Source: Escarpia spicata
Taxonomy: Eukaryota; Annelida; Polychaeta; Sabellida; Siboglinidae
Assembly: GCA_963995525.1 (NCBI GenBank)
Contig: OZ023210.1
Span: 60,505,956-60,569,955, forward strand
DNA length: 64,000 bases
Direction: 5' to 3'
The notes under the pieces are model-generated. The model was not told the DNA's origin. It searched no databases and worked only from the letters and a program-made list of their open reading frames with translations. This document shows positions 53,692-63,520 of this stretch, in pieces (position 1 is the stretch's first letter; every line of letters begins with the position of its first letter). The translations under genes were made by a program, and so were the position numbers.

Positions 53692-53726
53692 ATACGGCTC
53701 TTCCCGGACATGCTGAAGTTCGTTTT

Positions 53727-53736
53727 CTCGTCGCCA
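53727..53736 (-). other. Gypsy-2 primer-binding site, tRNA-Ser type
   Basis: Minus-strand TGGCGACGAG lies one base from the 5' LTR, the same primer type as Gypsy-1 and Gypsy-3. Confidence 0.65.
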
Positions 53737-53737
53737 C

Positions 53738-53917
53738 TGTTATATATTGTGGAGTTTGCATGTTAAAGGAGACATATTACGAAAGGTAATCAACTACACA
53801 TGAAGTTGGCGGTATCCAAGAGTGCCTCTGGTGTGTATTGCAGAAACGGTACAGAACACGAGCGGACATTTACAGGTAGTAACGTCTACTAGGTACCCGT
53901 TATATCAATATACAACA
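53738..53917 (-). repeat. Gypsy-2 5' LTR
   Basis: Direct repeat of 51232-51410, with TGTTATATATTGTGGAG at its left end and ATATACAACA at its right end. Confidence 0.93.
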
Positions 53918-54165
53918 CAGGCGTTGGACAAACGAACACAACAAGACAATGCACACTACGTTGAGCTGCCCTCATCCAAACGTCACATGGTTGTATGATG
54001 CGTGTTGCGTTTTATTTGTTAAAGGGAAACATGTAAGTAATCGTTTTAGACGTATGCATCTAAACTAAAATAGGCTGGCTAAAAAACGACAACTGTCCCA
54101 AAGAGAAAAACTGTTTAAATGTCTGTCTGACCAGTAAAGACCACTACAGGCCGATAGGTCTATCC

Positions 54166-54546
54166 TTACCCGACATCTGCATCGGAGGCGTCGTCTTCAT
54201 GTGAAGAGTCGCTACTCACTCGTGCATTTGGTACCTGTGGTGTACCTTCGGATGACCGCTTTGGGCTTTCAGGAATAGAATATGTTCGTTGACGCAATGG
54301 CTCTGAATGCGAGATTCTGAGACGACACAGTGGTCGGTCGTTCGTTGATACACTTTTGCAGTCGTCTGCTATTTTTGATACACTCGAGATTTGTTCACTC
54401 AAGTTTGATTCAATGAACGACGCTTCGACGAATTCGAGTTTACTTTCGCTGTGTTTCGACTTGTCGCTATTACCGCTTAAACCTGAACCGCCCCTGAGTA
54501 TCCCACTGGCTTTCTGCATCTTCACACCCGGCCACGTGTGACTGGT
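54166..54546 (-). CDS. SEP-tail family, copy C (tail exon without helices)
   Basis: The exon follows an acceptor TTGTTTTTTATCACAG at 54547/54546 that matches those of A and B. It has no hydrophobic helix. From the first exon Met (54519) the frame gives 117 residues. The tail has IESNLSEQISS, RISHSEPLRQRTYSIPES and SPKRSSEG, aligning with the tails of A and B, then an acidic end. In the phase used by A and B the exon meets TGA after about seven codons, so either it is read in another phase, or begins at its own Met, or is decayed. B and C could be alternative last exons of one gene or tandem duplicates. The upstream intron sequences are also homologous. Confidence 0.5.
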   Translation of the reverse strand, partial: TSHTWPGVKMQKASGILRGGSGLSGNSDKSKHSESKLEFVEASFIESNLSEQISSVSKIADDCKSVSTNDRPLCRLRISHSEPLRQRTYSIPESPKRSSEGTPQVPNARVSSDSSHEDDASDADVG

Positions 54547-54852
54547 CTGTGATAAAAAACAACTCCAATTATTCAAACAGTTCTTTGGCAAAACAAAACA
54601 CAACAATGCAATGCAGGCTACGTTGAGCTACACTTAGCCAAACGTCACGTCGGTGAATGATGCATTTTACGTTACTCTAATTACAATCACACATGTCAAC
54701 GGAAGCATATTTAGTACGATCTGTTACCCATCAGACAGTTCTACTCGGTCACATGACGTTCAATTACGTTAATGCGTTGCCTGGGAAACGTCACGTTTAT
54801 GCGTACGTGGAACACATGCGTGCGTGGGTGTGTTTGTGCGCGTGCTTGAGTT

Positions 54853-54963
<111 letters not shown>

Positions 54964-55223
54964 TGCGTGCGTGCGGGTATATGTCATTTACGGATCCAGG
55001 AGGGTTCGAGGGGGTTCGATCAAACTCCCTTCATGAACGAACACTTGCCCTTTACACTAGAACCTCTCCCATGGCCCCGTTTCGCAAAGATACGTACTTT
55101 TAGTAAAATCAACATTTTAGATTAACAAAAGCCATATAAAGGTATTTCATATGATGCTGAAATTACTCGGAATGCATCAGAAAATGAATGTGGTATATAT
55201 ATATAGGGGAACGTAGTGATAGT

Positions 55224-55230
55224 TGTTGTT

Positions 55231-55284
<54 letters not shown>

Positions 55285-55320
55285 CTAGTAGTAGTAGTAG
55301 TAGTTGTATTAGTAGTAGTA
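55224..55320. repeat. (AGT)n trinucleotide microsatellite
   Basis: About 30 AGT units with a few changes. Translations (poly-Val, poly-Thr/Leu) are artefacts. Confidence 0.95.
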
Positions 55321-55739
55321 GAAGTGAAGCAGATATGTGTAAATAATAATAAGAATTGCGGGTTTTGTAGTAAAAGCACCACAATTGACGTATATGATGT
55401 CAAGGGGGTACTAAGTGATTTAAGATATAGTGCCAAGCTGAATTGTTTCCGTGACGCCCGTAATATGGGAAAATCCAAAATGGCCGCCGCCCGAATCTAA
55501 ATATCTAATAATTGTTCTATCTTCGTGAATAGTTAACATAAACACATAAATAAAGTGTCTTTTTATATGTTTTCAGACATGCTGAATCCAATGGCGTCAT
55601 CAAAAATGCACAGATTTTAAGATAGGGCACAGATTAATGACAACATTCAAGATGGCCGCCAACTGAATTGTGAATATCTACCTAATGTCATATCTTCCCA
55701 ACCAGTTGACATAAAACCATGGTTGAAGTGTCCTTGTAT
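55321..55739. other. intergenic, no gene seen
   Basis: Repeated word AAGATGGCCGCC near 55480 and 55651. No exon supported. Confidence 0.4.
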
Positions 55740-57420
55740 ATTTTTTTCGGACAAAACAAGCTGTTCTGTACATGTCATATCGAAATGAGTCATTGTGGTC
55801 GCAGTTACCACTGCAACGGCATAATGATGTGCATTTCAGAGCAGCCCTGACACACTTGCATAGTCTTGTGCATCCTTTCTGGTATCCACAGCGTAGCAAC
55901 TCGGAACATGACGCCGCTGCTTCTGGGAGTAATGCCCACAGTGGTTCCCATCCCTGTGTGGCACTCTTATGCCATCCACATGTCTCTGGAGAAGGAAGTT
56001 CTGGAGTACGGACATGTGCCTGTCCCCACACATTTTCACCTTGGTATATAGCCCGTTTTGTGTGTTGCAACAGTGCTGCTCATGTGGCTGGTATGGCATC
56101 GATGGACCTGGCTTTGGTACTGAAGATATGTTTTCTGGCAGAGTCAACACTAGGTTCTGTGCAGGTTCGGTCATACAGTAGCACAACGTAGGACTCTAGA
56201 ACAGACATGCAGTCTTCACTGAAGCAGGATGGATGTCTCGACAAGATAGAGAATACTGGGGTGACTTCATTGAAAGATTTCCAGATGTCGAATGCAGTAT
56301 TTTTCCCCTGCCTGCAAATTATGACAGCTTTTTGCAACATGTGAAGGCATGGAACATGGGGAGTGCGCGTGCCTTCTCACCACCCAGTGTTGTGGCGATG
56401 TCATGAGCAGGAATGTACCTCAGGTGTTTGCCTGTGCCAAATGCGACCCATAGTTCCGTGTTCTCAATGAGCACAGCACTAGACTCTGCCAGAACTAGCA
56501 CGTCAATTTTCACATGATTTTGCGATACCCCTGTTTCCTGCATCGCCTGCATGAAGGAGCATTCGTGTGTTGGCCTCTACATGCGTACATGGCGCTAGGG
56601 ATGAGACGTCCTGATGAACTCTCGTGCAAAGTACATTCTGGCCACATGTTGAGTACACCTAATTCTCCGCAGAAATATTCTGTACAACCTTTGGTGGTAA
56701 GTAAAAGAACCAATAGATTGTATGTTATTGTACATGTTGCAGATAATGATATTAGAATGTAAATGCTATTATTATGTCGGTGATCATCGATGTATTTGAA
56801 GTGTGTAAACGCATGTATAATTATTGTTTCCAAAATCAATCATGCCATATCGGTAGCTTACCTGGTGTGCCGAGACGTTGAATAGTTTAGTCTTGTTGTC
56901 TTCCAGTCTCAAGAACTCTTGCCAATTTCCTGGGATTGCTTTGGATGCTGCAACACTCCTTCGAACACCCTTTCCTCGCTTCTCTCGTGCCGTGGACTTC
57001 AGATTCCCTTCCAGGTACACATCCCAAATGATGTCAATTCTTGTCACGTTTCTCAGCGGCGCTTTGACGTAAGGAAGAAACACCTGTGTGACATATTCTT
57101 GGAATGTTTTGACACCGATTGACTATAGTAATAGTAGTTTCTTTCACATTCACTTGACAGCTTGTTCGATCGTACATCAAGATGGTGAACCTATCGATGG
57201 TCGACATTACACCCCTCCATATCCTGATGCGATGGTGCATCTGACATGGTATAAAATGCGTCAATGGCTTCCGGATAGGCATTCCAAGTGACCTACGCAC
57301 TGTTCTTTCCTCTTTCTTAAAACAAGCTGACATTGTCGCATCCGGTGACCGCGTGGAAAAACGGAATACTTTGGCACACAGGTATGCACCTGAATTTATT
57401 TCCACTACTAAACTTTACAT
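55740..57420 (-). pseudogene. THEEAD/DTDV multicopy family, most complete copy (copy 2)
   Basis: Reading the minus strand, 57083-56784 has NVTRIDIIWDVYLEGNLKST and KAIPGNWQEFLRLEDNK. Around 56560 lies a damaged THE(EAD) motif, followed (56552-56319) by KIDVLVLAES, ELWVAFGTGKHLRYIPAHDI and LPMFHAFTCC. 56340-56080 has GKNTAFDIWKSFNEVTP, VLESYVVLLYDRT and ARKHIFSTKARSIDAIPAT. 56070-55678 has MQHTKRAIYQGENVWGQAHV and a Cys-rich end CGYQKGCTRLCKCVRAALKC / TSLCRCSGNC. The acidic core resembles a PIN/FEN-like nuclease fold by inference. Frames change at least four times. A further scrap (57120-57300) repeats an RFTILMYDRTS word. I know no function for the family. Confidence 0.65.
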
Positions 57421-57694
57421 ATTACCAAAGAAATATAGCACCAAAGAAAGAATTGTACCGATTGGTAATGTGTGTTTATTGCACTTATTAATTTGAAGAT
57501 TAATCCTTTTACTGCACAGCAGTTTATCATAGTTATATATGTGAAGACAAACTGTGGTTTGTTTGGAAAAAAAAGAAAATACATGCAAAATCAACGGAAA
57601 TTGTACATTCTCGGTAATATATTATTTTAATATTTGTGCACCATATTATAAAAATGGCTTGGTTTATATTAATTTGCGAAAAGATAAACAAAAA

Positions 57695-57795
57695 TGCACC
57701 TTTTCAAAAGGCTTGAACCGAAATCTCCCGCACACGTGTCGATAGTAAAATCAGATGCGCCGAGCCAACGCACTTAACCACTCGGCCACAAGCGA
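57695..57795 (-). ncRNA. tRNA-like Pol III unit (tRNA pseudogene or SINE head)
   Basis: On the minus strand an A box TGGCCGAGTGG (57778-57788) and a B box GGTTCAAGCC (57710-57719) match consensus exactly, about 58 bp apart as in a tRNA with a long variable arm. TTTT follows the B box. The D-arm words GGCCGAGTGGTTAAG resemble tRNA-Ser/Leu. The T stem pairs poorly and acceptor ends do not match, so a working tRNA is unlikely. Confidence 0.5.
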
Positions 57796-58149
57796 TTGAC
57801 GTAGTAGTAAACCGGATTCAGGGTTATGCTAAATTGTACATAGCTCACATTCATACATATTCATAGTGGGTAGCAATAGAAACCATTTTTCTTCAAATGA
57901 GCTGAAGTTGTGGCGAAGGTTTTTGCAGTCGGCTGTCTTGTTGTCATGGTGGCTGAAAGTTCTCTCGCTTCATTTTTCAACAAAGTTGGATTAGTGTGGA
58001 ACCATAAATTAAATTCTTCGTTCCTGTATTATGACGAGTGTTTGTATTACATCGGAATACCGCACAATAAATAATTATGCCGCTTGCCTTGACCCAACAT
58101 CTATCGTTGTAAACATGTTCTGAATATATTGAAAGTGTTGACAAGTCCA

Positions 58150-58333
58150 CGCCTCTGACGTCACATCTAGGCATACCGCACGTCAAGAAACTGCATATAA
58201 GAAGAAGACCAGATGCTCAGCGTAAATTCCTCAGGACTGTTAGCAGAGAATTTATTTAGTGCCAAAATTGATCACGCATACCGTACATGTTTATTAATTG
58301 ATATAAACGAACTGATATTTCAAGGAGGACGCC
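58150..58333 (+). promoter_or_regulatory. CRE plus TATA promoter of the small spliced gene
   Basis: A perfect CRE palindrome TGACGTCA lies at 58156-58163 and CATATAAG at 58194-58201, about 133 bp before the start codon at 58334. The spacing suggests transcription start near 58225. Confidence 0.55.
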
Positions 58334-58683
58334 ATGCCAAGCAGCAGCTGTGGCAATGCAGCAGAACTCAGTGTGACTCTGGGTGATGAACCAGTTGTTA
58401 AAAGGAACTATTTGCTGGACGATGAAAGCGTCAAAGGTTTGTGCACCATAACATCGCAAAAAAGTAATACCATAATTAGTTACCGTTCTTTTTCAGTTTT
58501 AGGATGTCATTATACAATTACCTATACAAGTTAACTTCTACATGTCAAATTTATTTAGATGTGTTTTGTGTTTCAGAAGTCGCAGGGAAGGAACCAAGAC
58601 AGGGTACCAGCCGTAAAGCAGGCATCACTGTGGTTCGGGAGGAACAAACGTTCAAGATGTCAGAAGATAAAATAAATAACTAG
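58334..58683 (+). CDS. small two-exon protein, 69 residues, unknown function
   Basis: Exon 1 (58334-58436) starts ATGCCAAGC in an AGGACGCCATGCC context and ends at AAAG|GTTTGT in phase 1. Exon 2 (58577-58683) starts after TTTGTGTTTCAG and ends at TAG. The join restores one frame of 69 codons: an N-terminal segment MPSSSCGNAAEL, an acidic LLDDESVK, then a basic EPRQGTSRKAG and a KMSEDKINN end. It has no membrane helix or signal peptide, so it is probably a small soluble regulatory protein. An alternative last exon may exist at 59031-59122. I do not recognise the family. Promoter elements and clean splicing support a real gene. Confidence 0.55.
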
Positions 58684-59030
58684 TGAAAACAGTTTGCAGG
58701 GTTCTCATCTATCGTTTCCAACATATCACGTATCTTAATAGCAATTCCAACATTTCCAATATTGGTTAAAAATAATTGTTCTAATAACTGCTGAGATTCT
58801 GGACGTTTCCGGCGATTCACCACCAAACAAGTATCTGTATAGTAGAAATGTTCAGGTTGATGACAACACATGGATGGACACCAGATTGTGGTAGTACATA
58901 CGTGACACTGCACCATATTTAGAAAGATTGCTATTGGCTTATTACGTTATCCAATTGCGCAATTGGAGCTGTGGGTCTACTGTTTAACACTTGTATTTTC
59001 CTATATTTTGGTAGTTCTTTCCCATTTCAG

Positions 59031-59122
59031 CTGATGAACATGATGTCGATTTATCCCATGACCGCGAGGACGCTCCACCCCACCTGTTATTTTATGACCA
59101 TCCATGCAAACATGACACATGA
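59031..59122 (+). CDS. possible alternative last exon of the small gene
   Basis: A good acceptor (GTTCTTTCCCATTTCAG) precedes 59031. Joined to exon 1 in phase 1 it reads ADEHDVDLSHDREDAPPHL and a short end, with TGA at 59120-59122. Another frame stays open for about 67 codons here (to 59237, containing VNKVIGGLTPKQKLNLDL) and would fit a different gene, so the assignment is uncertain. Confidence 0.3.
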
Positions 59123-59355
59123 CGAGGTGAACAAGGTCATTGGCGGTCTAACACCTAAGCAGAAACTAAATCTTGACTTATCACCTCATGTCTTCGTCCG
59201 TCTACAATTTCCCCTCAACGCCGATGAACAGATGTAACCGATCCTGTCAAAGATTATGACTTCAGAAATGCCCATGGCTGGTATACAGTTCAAAGTCAGA
59301 CGAAGTGTTCTGTTACCCTGTGTCGTATTCGTCAAAGACGGAGCAGGCAAGAGTG
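59123..59355. other. exon-like sequence truncated by Gypsy-3
   Basis: Codons for PILSKIMTSEMPMAGIQFKV and LLPCVVFVKDGAGKS run up to the Gypsy-3 border in the frame open from 59031, with one TAA between at 59235-59237. This may be a remnant of a gene fragment or repeat. I cannot identify it. Confidence 0.3.
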
Positions 59356-59504
59356 TCTATGATTGCTGCTTTTAAATGAAACACACCATTTATGAGACTG
59401 AACGAAACATGGCCGTCCTTTTATTATCTGATCCGACCAGCACCGGAGAAATCCGAAGTCAACGGGATCCGTCCGTAATACATAGGCTACGTATGTATAT
59501 AACA
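59356..59504 (-). repeat. Gypsy-3 3' LTR
   Basis: 149-bp direct repeat. It begins TCTATGATTG where the inner copy has TGTATGATTG, and ends TATATAACA. Confidence 0.93.
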
Positions 59505-59801
59505 TGCAGGGAGCGGCTATATTACATCCCTCTCTACCTTGATTACTTAGTCACATTTGTTAATTAAAGGAACATTGAACTGCAATAAAATTTGTGACAC
59601 GGATTCCTAATAAGTATTCGTTGTGAAAAGTGTTCGTTGTGAAAACAGATGAACGCACAAACATGCCATGTTATTTAACTGAACACTTAACTAGATAACG
59701 GATATGAAGGGCAGCGATCCGCCTACATCCTTATATCGTGTTACTAACTATATCTAGAACGGGCAGCGATCCGCCTACACCCAATTTCTAGATTTGCTCG
59801 A

Positions 59802-60568
59802 TTAAGCGCTGTCGCTTTTTCGAGCTCGTTGTGGACGGACAGCTTGCAGAGCAGGTGGCTTAAGCACCTCTTCGTCATCGTGACGGATCTCAGACGACTC
59901 ATCATCTGTTGGCGGGTCGTCATCCGCAGCTGTGTCCTCGGGATGATGTCGTGCGAGTTCATCGGGCGACAAGCCTCGCACACGACGGAACTTAGACACA
60001 TTTCGCGTCACCGTGGACCCATCACCACGCACGGCGGTGACCATTGGTCCTTTCATTGCACTGACGATGAGCGGTGTCGGTGCGAACGGAGTAGAGAGTT
60101 TGTTCACTCTAGGCTGCTGTACAAGCACAACCTCTCCCATTGTAGGTTCACATGTTAAGCGTGTGCACGCTCGTCTGAGTACTCTTTCATTCTCGCTTTT
60201 GCACGAGCGTCTTGTCTGCGAACGACTTCATCTTCTGGGTGCACGCTCTGAAGAGTTGGCAGCTCAGGTAACTTAGTTCTCGGTTCTCGACCAAACAGTA
60301 GTCGGTGAGGTGTGAACAGCGTAGAACTATCCGGAGTAGATCGATAGTTTCGAAGAAACTGCTGCAGTTCGCGACGCCAGTTGCTATGTTAAATGATGGC
60401 TGAACGTACTGCCTTCATCATCGGCTTGTTGAAGTTCTCCATTTGTGCATTCGCCATCTGCCATAGCGGTGTGATTTTGCGGTGACGGACGCCAAACGAC
60501 TGCAAAAACTGTGACCACGCATTATTCTGGAATGGTGGGCCATTGTCCGACTTTATCGTTTCTGGATA
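59802..60568 (-). pseudogene. Gypsy-3 integrase catalytic remainder and tail
   Basis: Past the TGA that ends the pol frame, the same frame continues with YPETIKSDNGPPFQNNAWSQ, which holds the second catalytic Asp. QMANAQMENFNKPMMKAV follows with the Glu, then a TAA at 60389-60391, HSNWRRELQQFLRNYRSTPD and LFGREPRTKLPELP. The last open piece (60140-59802) starts MGEVVLVQQPRVNKL and ends in a Pro/Asp/Arg-rich tail. At least two stops prevent one protein. Confidence 0.75.
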
Positions 60569-62134
60569 TCAGAACATGGCAAAAATGGACCCCATGATCG
60601 GCATAACTGTCTCTGCACTGGTGCTTCTGGTCACGTGAACGACTGGGTATCTTGAATATTCATCTGTGACGCAGAGTAAATATTTGCCTGTCGGTATTGG
60701 GCCGCAGAAATCAATGCTCAGATTGATCCACGGGCCTCGCGGTAGAGTAGTCATGTTTAGTGGCTTCATCTGGCGGCGGTTTGAGTTTGCAACACACGGA
60801 ATGCAACCCATGACGACTGCTTCCGTTTCCTTGTCTATGCCTGGAAACCACACTTTGCTTCTGATCAGAGCTTTGGTCTTGCAGATGCCCTGATGACCTT
60901 CATGTGCCAACTGTATGACACGACTGCGAAGTGCTGTCGGGATGACAATGCGAGAATCTCGTAGCAGAAAGTCTCCATTTTCTCCCACTGTCAGTTCATC
61001 GATTGTAGGCGTCACATGACGCGTGCGTAAAATGGCTTTGTTGGCCTTTCTCATGTCGACGCAGATATGTATTTCGTCTGGACTTTTTGGCTTTGGTGGC
61101 GTGACGATTCGCGACATCCACTCAGTAGGTCCTGTGACCTTCTCAATGACGTCTGCACGTTCAAGCTTTTTGGTGACCTTGTCTCGCAGATGAAATGGCA
61201 CTCGGCTGTGTTTGCGAGCTACCGGTGTGACAGACGTGTCAATATGCAGCTTGACAGTGACATTTTTCAGACTGCCTATACCCGTGGCAATGCCCGGATA
61301 TTTTGCAATGACCTTGTCTGCAGTATATCGGTCGGACACAAAGTTTACTCCAACTCTCAGGGCCCCAAGCTGCTCAGCAGTAGCCCTGCCCAGAAGTGAA
61401 GGCGAATCTCCATGAACGAGAAGAAATTTTGCGATTGTCGACTTGTCACCAATTTGCACGTCACACGTGACGAGCTTACGCGCCACAATTGGCGGCGATC
61501 CATACGGATGTATGGTCCGTTTGCATGCTTCAAACTGCTCGCCTCGCTCTCGCAGCTGCGCGGTTACAGTAGAGTTGATTATGTTGCATTTTGCACCCGA
61601 GTCAATGATCATGTCAACCGGTCCATCTACAATGATTGCTGTGATCATGCCAGAATGAGGCGTCAAAGTAAATGCGTACTCATTTTCGCTGTTGTCGCTA
61701 TGGGCAGCTGATTCTGCCATGTACCGTATTGGATTGACTGGCTGTGCACGTTTCTTTTGCCACGTCTGTGAGCTGCGCTGTGACTGCTGCCTTGGTTTGC
61801 TTCGGCACATGACAGCGAAATGTCCACGCACTCCACATTTGTGACACTCTTTATCACGTGTGCACTTGCATTCGTCACTTGTATGGCCCTGTAAGCCACA
61901 GCGAGTACACCGATCGTGACGTTGCTGAGTGTTAGAATGTCTGTTGACCGGTTTACGAGTGTGCGTTTCGAATGGTATGCGTGCTGACTTGTTGAATGCA
62001 GCATACACTGTGTTGTTTGCTGTGCCACGAGCCATGTCTTTAGCCTGGCGTTCTGACGATTCTCTCGTTTGCGCTATCTCGATCGCCCTGTTTAATGTGA
62101 GATCCTTTCCTGCGGCCAGGAGTTTGGTACGCAA
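60569..62134 (-). CDS. Gypsy-3 Gag-Pro-Pol with in-frame deletion of the RT core
   Basis: The frame is 521 codons. Zinc knuckles CTRCGLQGHTSDEC and CHKCGVRGHFAVMC are at about 76-110, followed by protease DSG at 178-180 (MIIDSGAKCNII). The start of RT includes RVPFHLRDKVTKKLERADVI, MSRIVTPPKPKSP and MRKANKAILRTRHVTPTIDE. At residue about 382 (near 60988) it passes in frame into VGENGDFLLRDSRIVIP, the spacer before integrase. H411, H414, C444 and C447 of the HHCC module and the first catalytic Asp at 475 (LSIDFCGPI) follow. All RT palm motifs including YxDD and all RNase H are gone, yet the frame is intact. Confidence 0.85.
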   Translation of the reverse strand: MRTKLLAAGKDLTLNRAIEIAQTRESSERQAKDMARGTANNTVYAAFNKSARIPFETHTRKPVNRHSNTQQRHDRCTRCGLQGHTSDECKCTRDKECHKCGVRGHFAVMCRSKPRQQSQRSSQTWQKKRAQPVNPIRYMAESAAHSDNSENEYAFTLTPHSGMITAIIVDGPVDMIIDSGAKCNIINSTVTAQLRERGEQFEACKRTIHPYGSPPIVARKLVTCDVQIGDKSTIAKFLLVHGDSPSLLGRATAEQLGALRVGVNFVSDRYTADKVIAKYPGIATGIGSLKNVTVKLHIDTSVTPVARKHSRVPFHLRDKVTKKLERADVIEKVTGPTEWMSRIVTPPKPKSPDEIHICVDMRKANKAILRTRHVTPTIDELTVGENGDFLLRDSRIVIPTALRSRVIQLAHEGHQGICKTKALIRSKVWFPGIDKETEAVVMGCIPCVANSNRRQMKPLNMTTLPRGPWINLSIDFCGPIPTGKYLLCVTDEYSRYPVVHVTRSTSAETVMPIMGSIFAMF

Positions 62135-62575
62135 CTAATCAGAGCGACACCGATCGATTACTTGATCTCTGATGTACTCATCGACATTGTTCCCGTAATC
62201 GCATGACGATGCCAGCTGTCGTAACCGTGTTACGAACTGCCCGACGGTTTCGCCTTCATGCTGTTCAGCGCGATGAAACATGTGCCTGTTGTACGGGACG
62301 TTTGATTTAGGCGTGAAATAGTCCGTCAGTAGTTCTTTTGTCTTTTGAAACGACGACGACGTACCTGTTTCTGGGAATGTATCATAAATGTCCTGTACGC
62401 CTTCGCCCGCGGTGTGTAACAGCAAATCACGTTTTTGCTTGTCATCGGTGCATCCTGACGCACTGGTCATCCTGTCAAAGTTTCGTATCCACTATTTCTA
62501 ACATTCAGCCGTTGTTGAAGGCTCGTTTTGTGCATCGAAGGGTGGTAGTTGGGCCACATTGATCGGAACAGCCAT
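62135..62575 (-). pseudogene. Gypsy-3 Gag
   Basis: The likely start is the Met at 62575 (MAVPINVAQLPPFDAQNEP). A frame change near 62490 leads into a 111-codon frame with DLLLHTAGEGVQDIYDTFPE, ELLTDYFTPKSNVPYNRHMF and ETVGQFVTRLRQLASSCDYG, a gypsy-type capsid. It stops with a TAG just before the Met of the next ORF, whose first residues continue the same protein. Confidence 0.75.
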
Positions 62576-62632
62576 GGTGATTCGGTACGGTAGGCGGTTG
62601 CTTACTTGTAGGCTTACCAGGTTCGCTTAATT

Positions 62633-62642
62633 CTCGTCGCCA
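62633..62642 (-). other. Gypsy-3 primer-binding site, tRNA-Ser type
   Basis: Minus-strand TGGCGACGAG one base from the 5' LTR. Confidence 0.65.
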
Positions 62643-62643
62643 T

Positions 62644-62792
62644 TGTATGATTGCTGCTTTTAAATGAAACACACCATTTATGAGACTGAACGAAACATGG
62701 CCGTCCTTTTATTATCTGATCCGACCAGCACCGGAGAAATCCGAAGTCAACGGGATCCGTCCGTAATACATAGGCTACGTATGTATATAACG
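62644..62792 (-). repeat. Gypsy-3 5' LTR
   Basis: 149-bp direct repeat. It begins TGTATGATTG and ends TATATAACG, where the other copy ends ACA. Confidence 0.93.
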
Positions 62793-63501
62793 CTGGTTTA
62801 GGCCTATTGGTTATTTTGAGAAGTCTAGACAGATTAGAAGACCCTACAGTCGGTGCGCCTATAGCTTCGTGACCGTATATTACTTTAGGCAGGCATGGAG
62901 AGGAGACGCTTTCTAAATGAGTCAAGTGATTGCTAACTAGCTCTTGTGTGCATTTGTTCCATGATTTGATGGTGCTTGGAAAGAATGAGTGCGTGTATGC
63001 GTCGATGCAGGTGAATGTCTGGAAGTACCGATATGCGTTGCCTTTGGTACGAGTTAAAGCGGCGGTGAGTGAAATCGTTGTTATGTCCACTAACTTGTTA
63101 CTGATGCGGTAGAGCATTATGAGCTTGGCATTAGCCCGCCTACTCGCAAGGGTCTCCCATTTCAGACTTTCGATCACGGTTGTCACACTGCTGCGTCGAT
63201 GGTAGTCGCTCTTTGCGAAGCGAGCTTGTCGTTGAACATTCTCCACATACTTGATGTTCTTTGGTGAGGAAGGATCCCATACTGTCGACACATATTCCAC
63301 GATGGGTCTAACGAACGTCTGATAGCATAATGCTTTGATGGCTTGGGGGCATCTTTTGAGGTTCCGCTGTAGGAAAGCTCTTGTGTTGTTAGCCTTCTTT
63401 GTCACGATGGCTCCATTGACCTCCTTCAATTGTTGTACGTGGATAGAGTAATCCTGGCAATTATGTTCTTCCTTCTGTTGGTAATTCGGATAACTTCGCA
63501 C
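62793..63501 (-). pseudogene. LINE C-terminal region
   Basis: Continues the RT in a second frame with QLKEVNGAIVTKKANNTRAF, LKRCPQAIKALCYQTFVRPI, VEYVSTVWDPSSPKNIKYVE and VQRQARFAK, then SFFPSTIKSWNKCTQELV. These are the thumb and C-terminal blocks usual after the RT domain (Y-x-S-x-W-D, R-x-A-R-F, F-F-P-x-T-I-x-x-W-N). The final codons in this frame beyond 62792 are LTR sequence. Confidence 0.8.
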
Positions 63502-63520
63502 TTGTCCGGATTAAACTCCA

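Larger units (their letters stand above)
51232..53917 (-). mobile_element. Gypsy-2: internally deleted Ty3/gypsy element
   Basis: LTRs are 51232-51410 (179 bp) and 53738-53917 (180 bp), with TG...CA ends and about 20 differences. Flanks CAGAC and CAGGC may be a 5-bp target duplication with one change. It lies in the intron upstream of copy B. Interior order is Gag, zinc knuckle and protease, a scrap of RT, then integrase. Most of RT and all RNase H are deleted. Confidence 0.9.
59356..62792 (-). mobile_element. Gypsy-3: deleted Ty3/gypsy element with near-identical LTRs
   Basis: LTRs 59356-59504 and 62644-62792 (149 bp) are identical except for the second base of the left copy and the last base of the right copy, that is, at the outer termini. 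There is no target duplication, and the flanks are unrelated (exon-like sequence on the left, a LINE on the right). The primer site is tRNA-Ser type. The RT core and RNase H are deleted and integrase has stops. Confidence 0.9.

Noticed and set aside
55224..55320. Poly-Val or poly-Leu/Thr proteins
   Set aside because: Translations of an AGT trinucleotide repeat.
57034..57405. A separate gene upstream of the THEEAD pseudogene
   Set aside because: It contains a repeat of the family word YDRTS and parts of the same decayed copy. No independent gene is supported.
59351..62797. Target-site duplication for Gypsy-3
   Set aside because: GAGTG on the left and CTGGT on the right do not match at any reasonable border choice.
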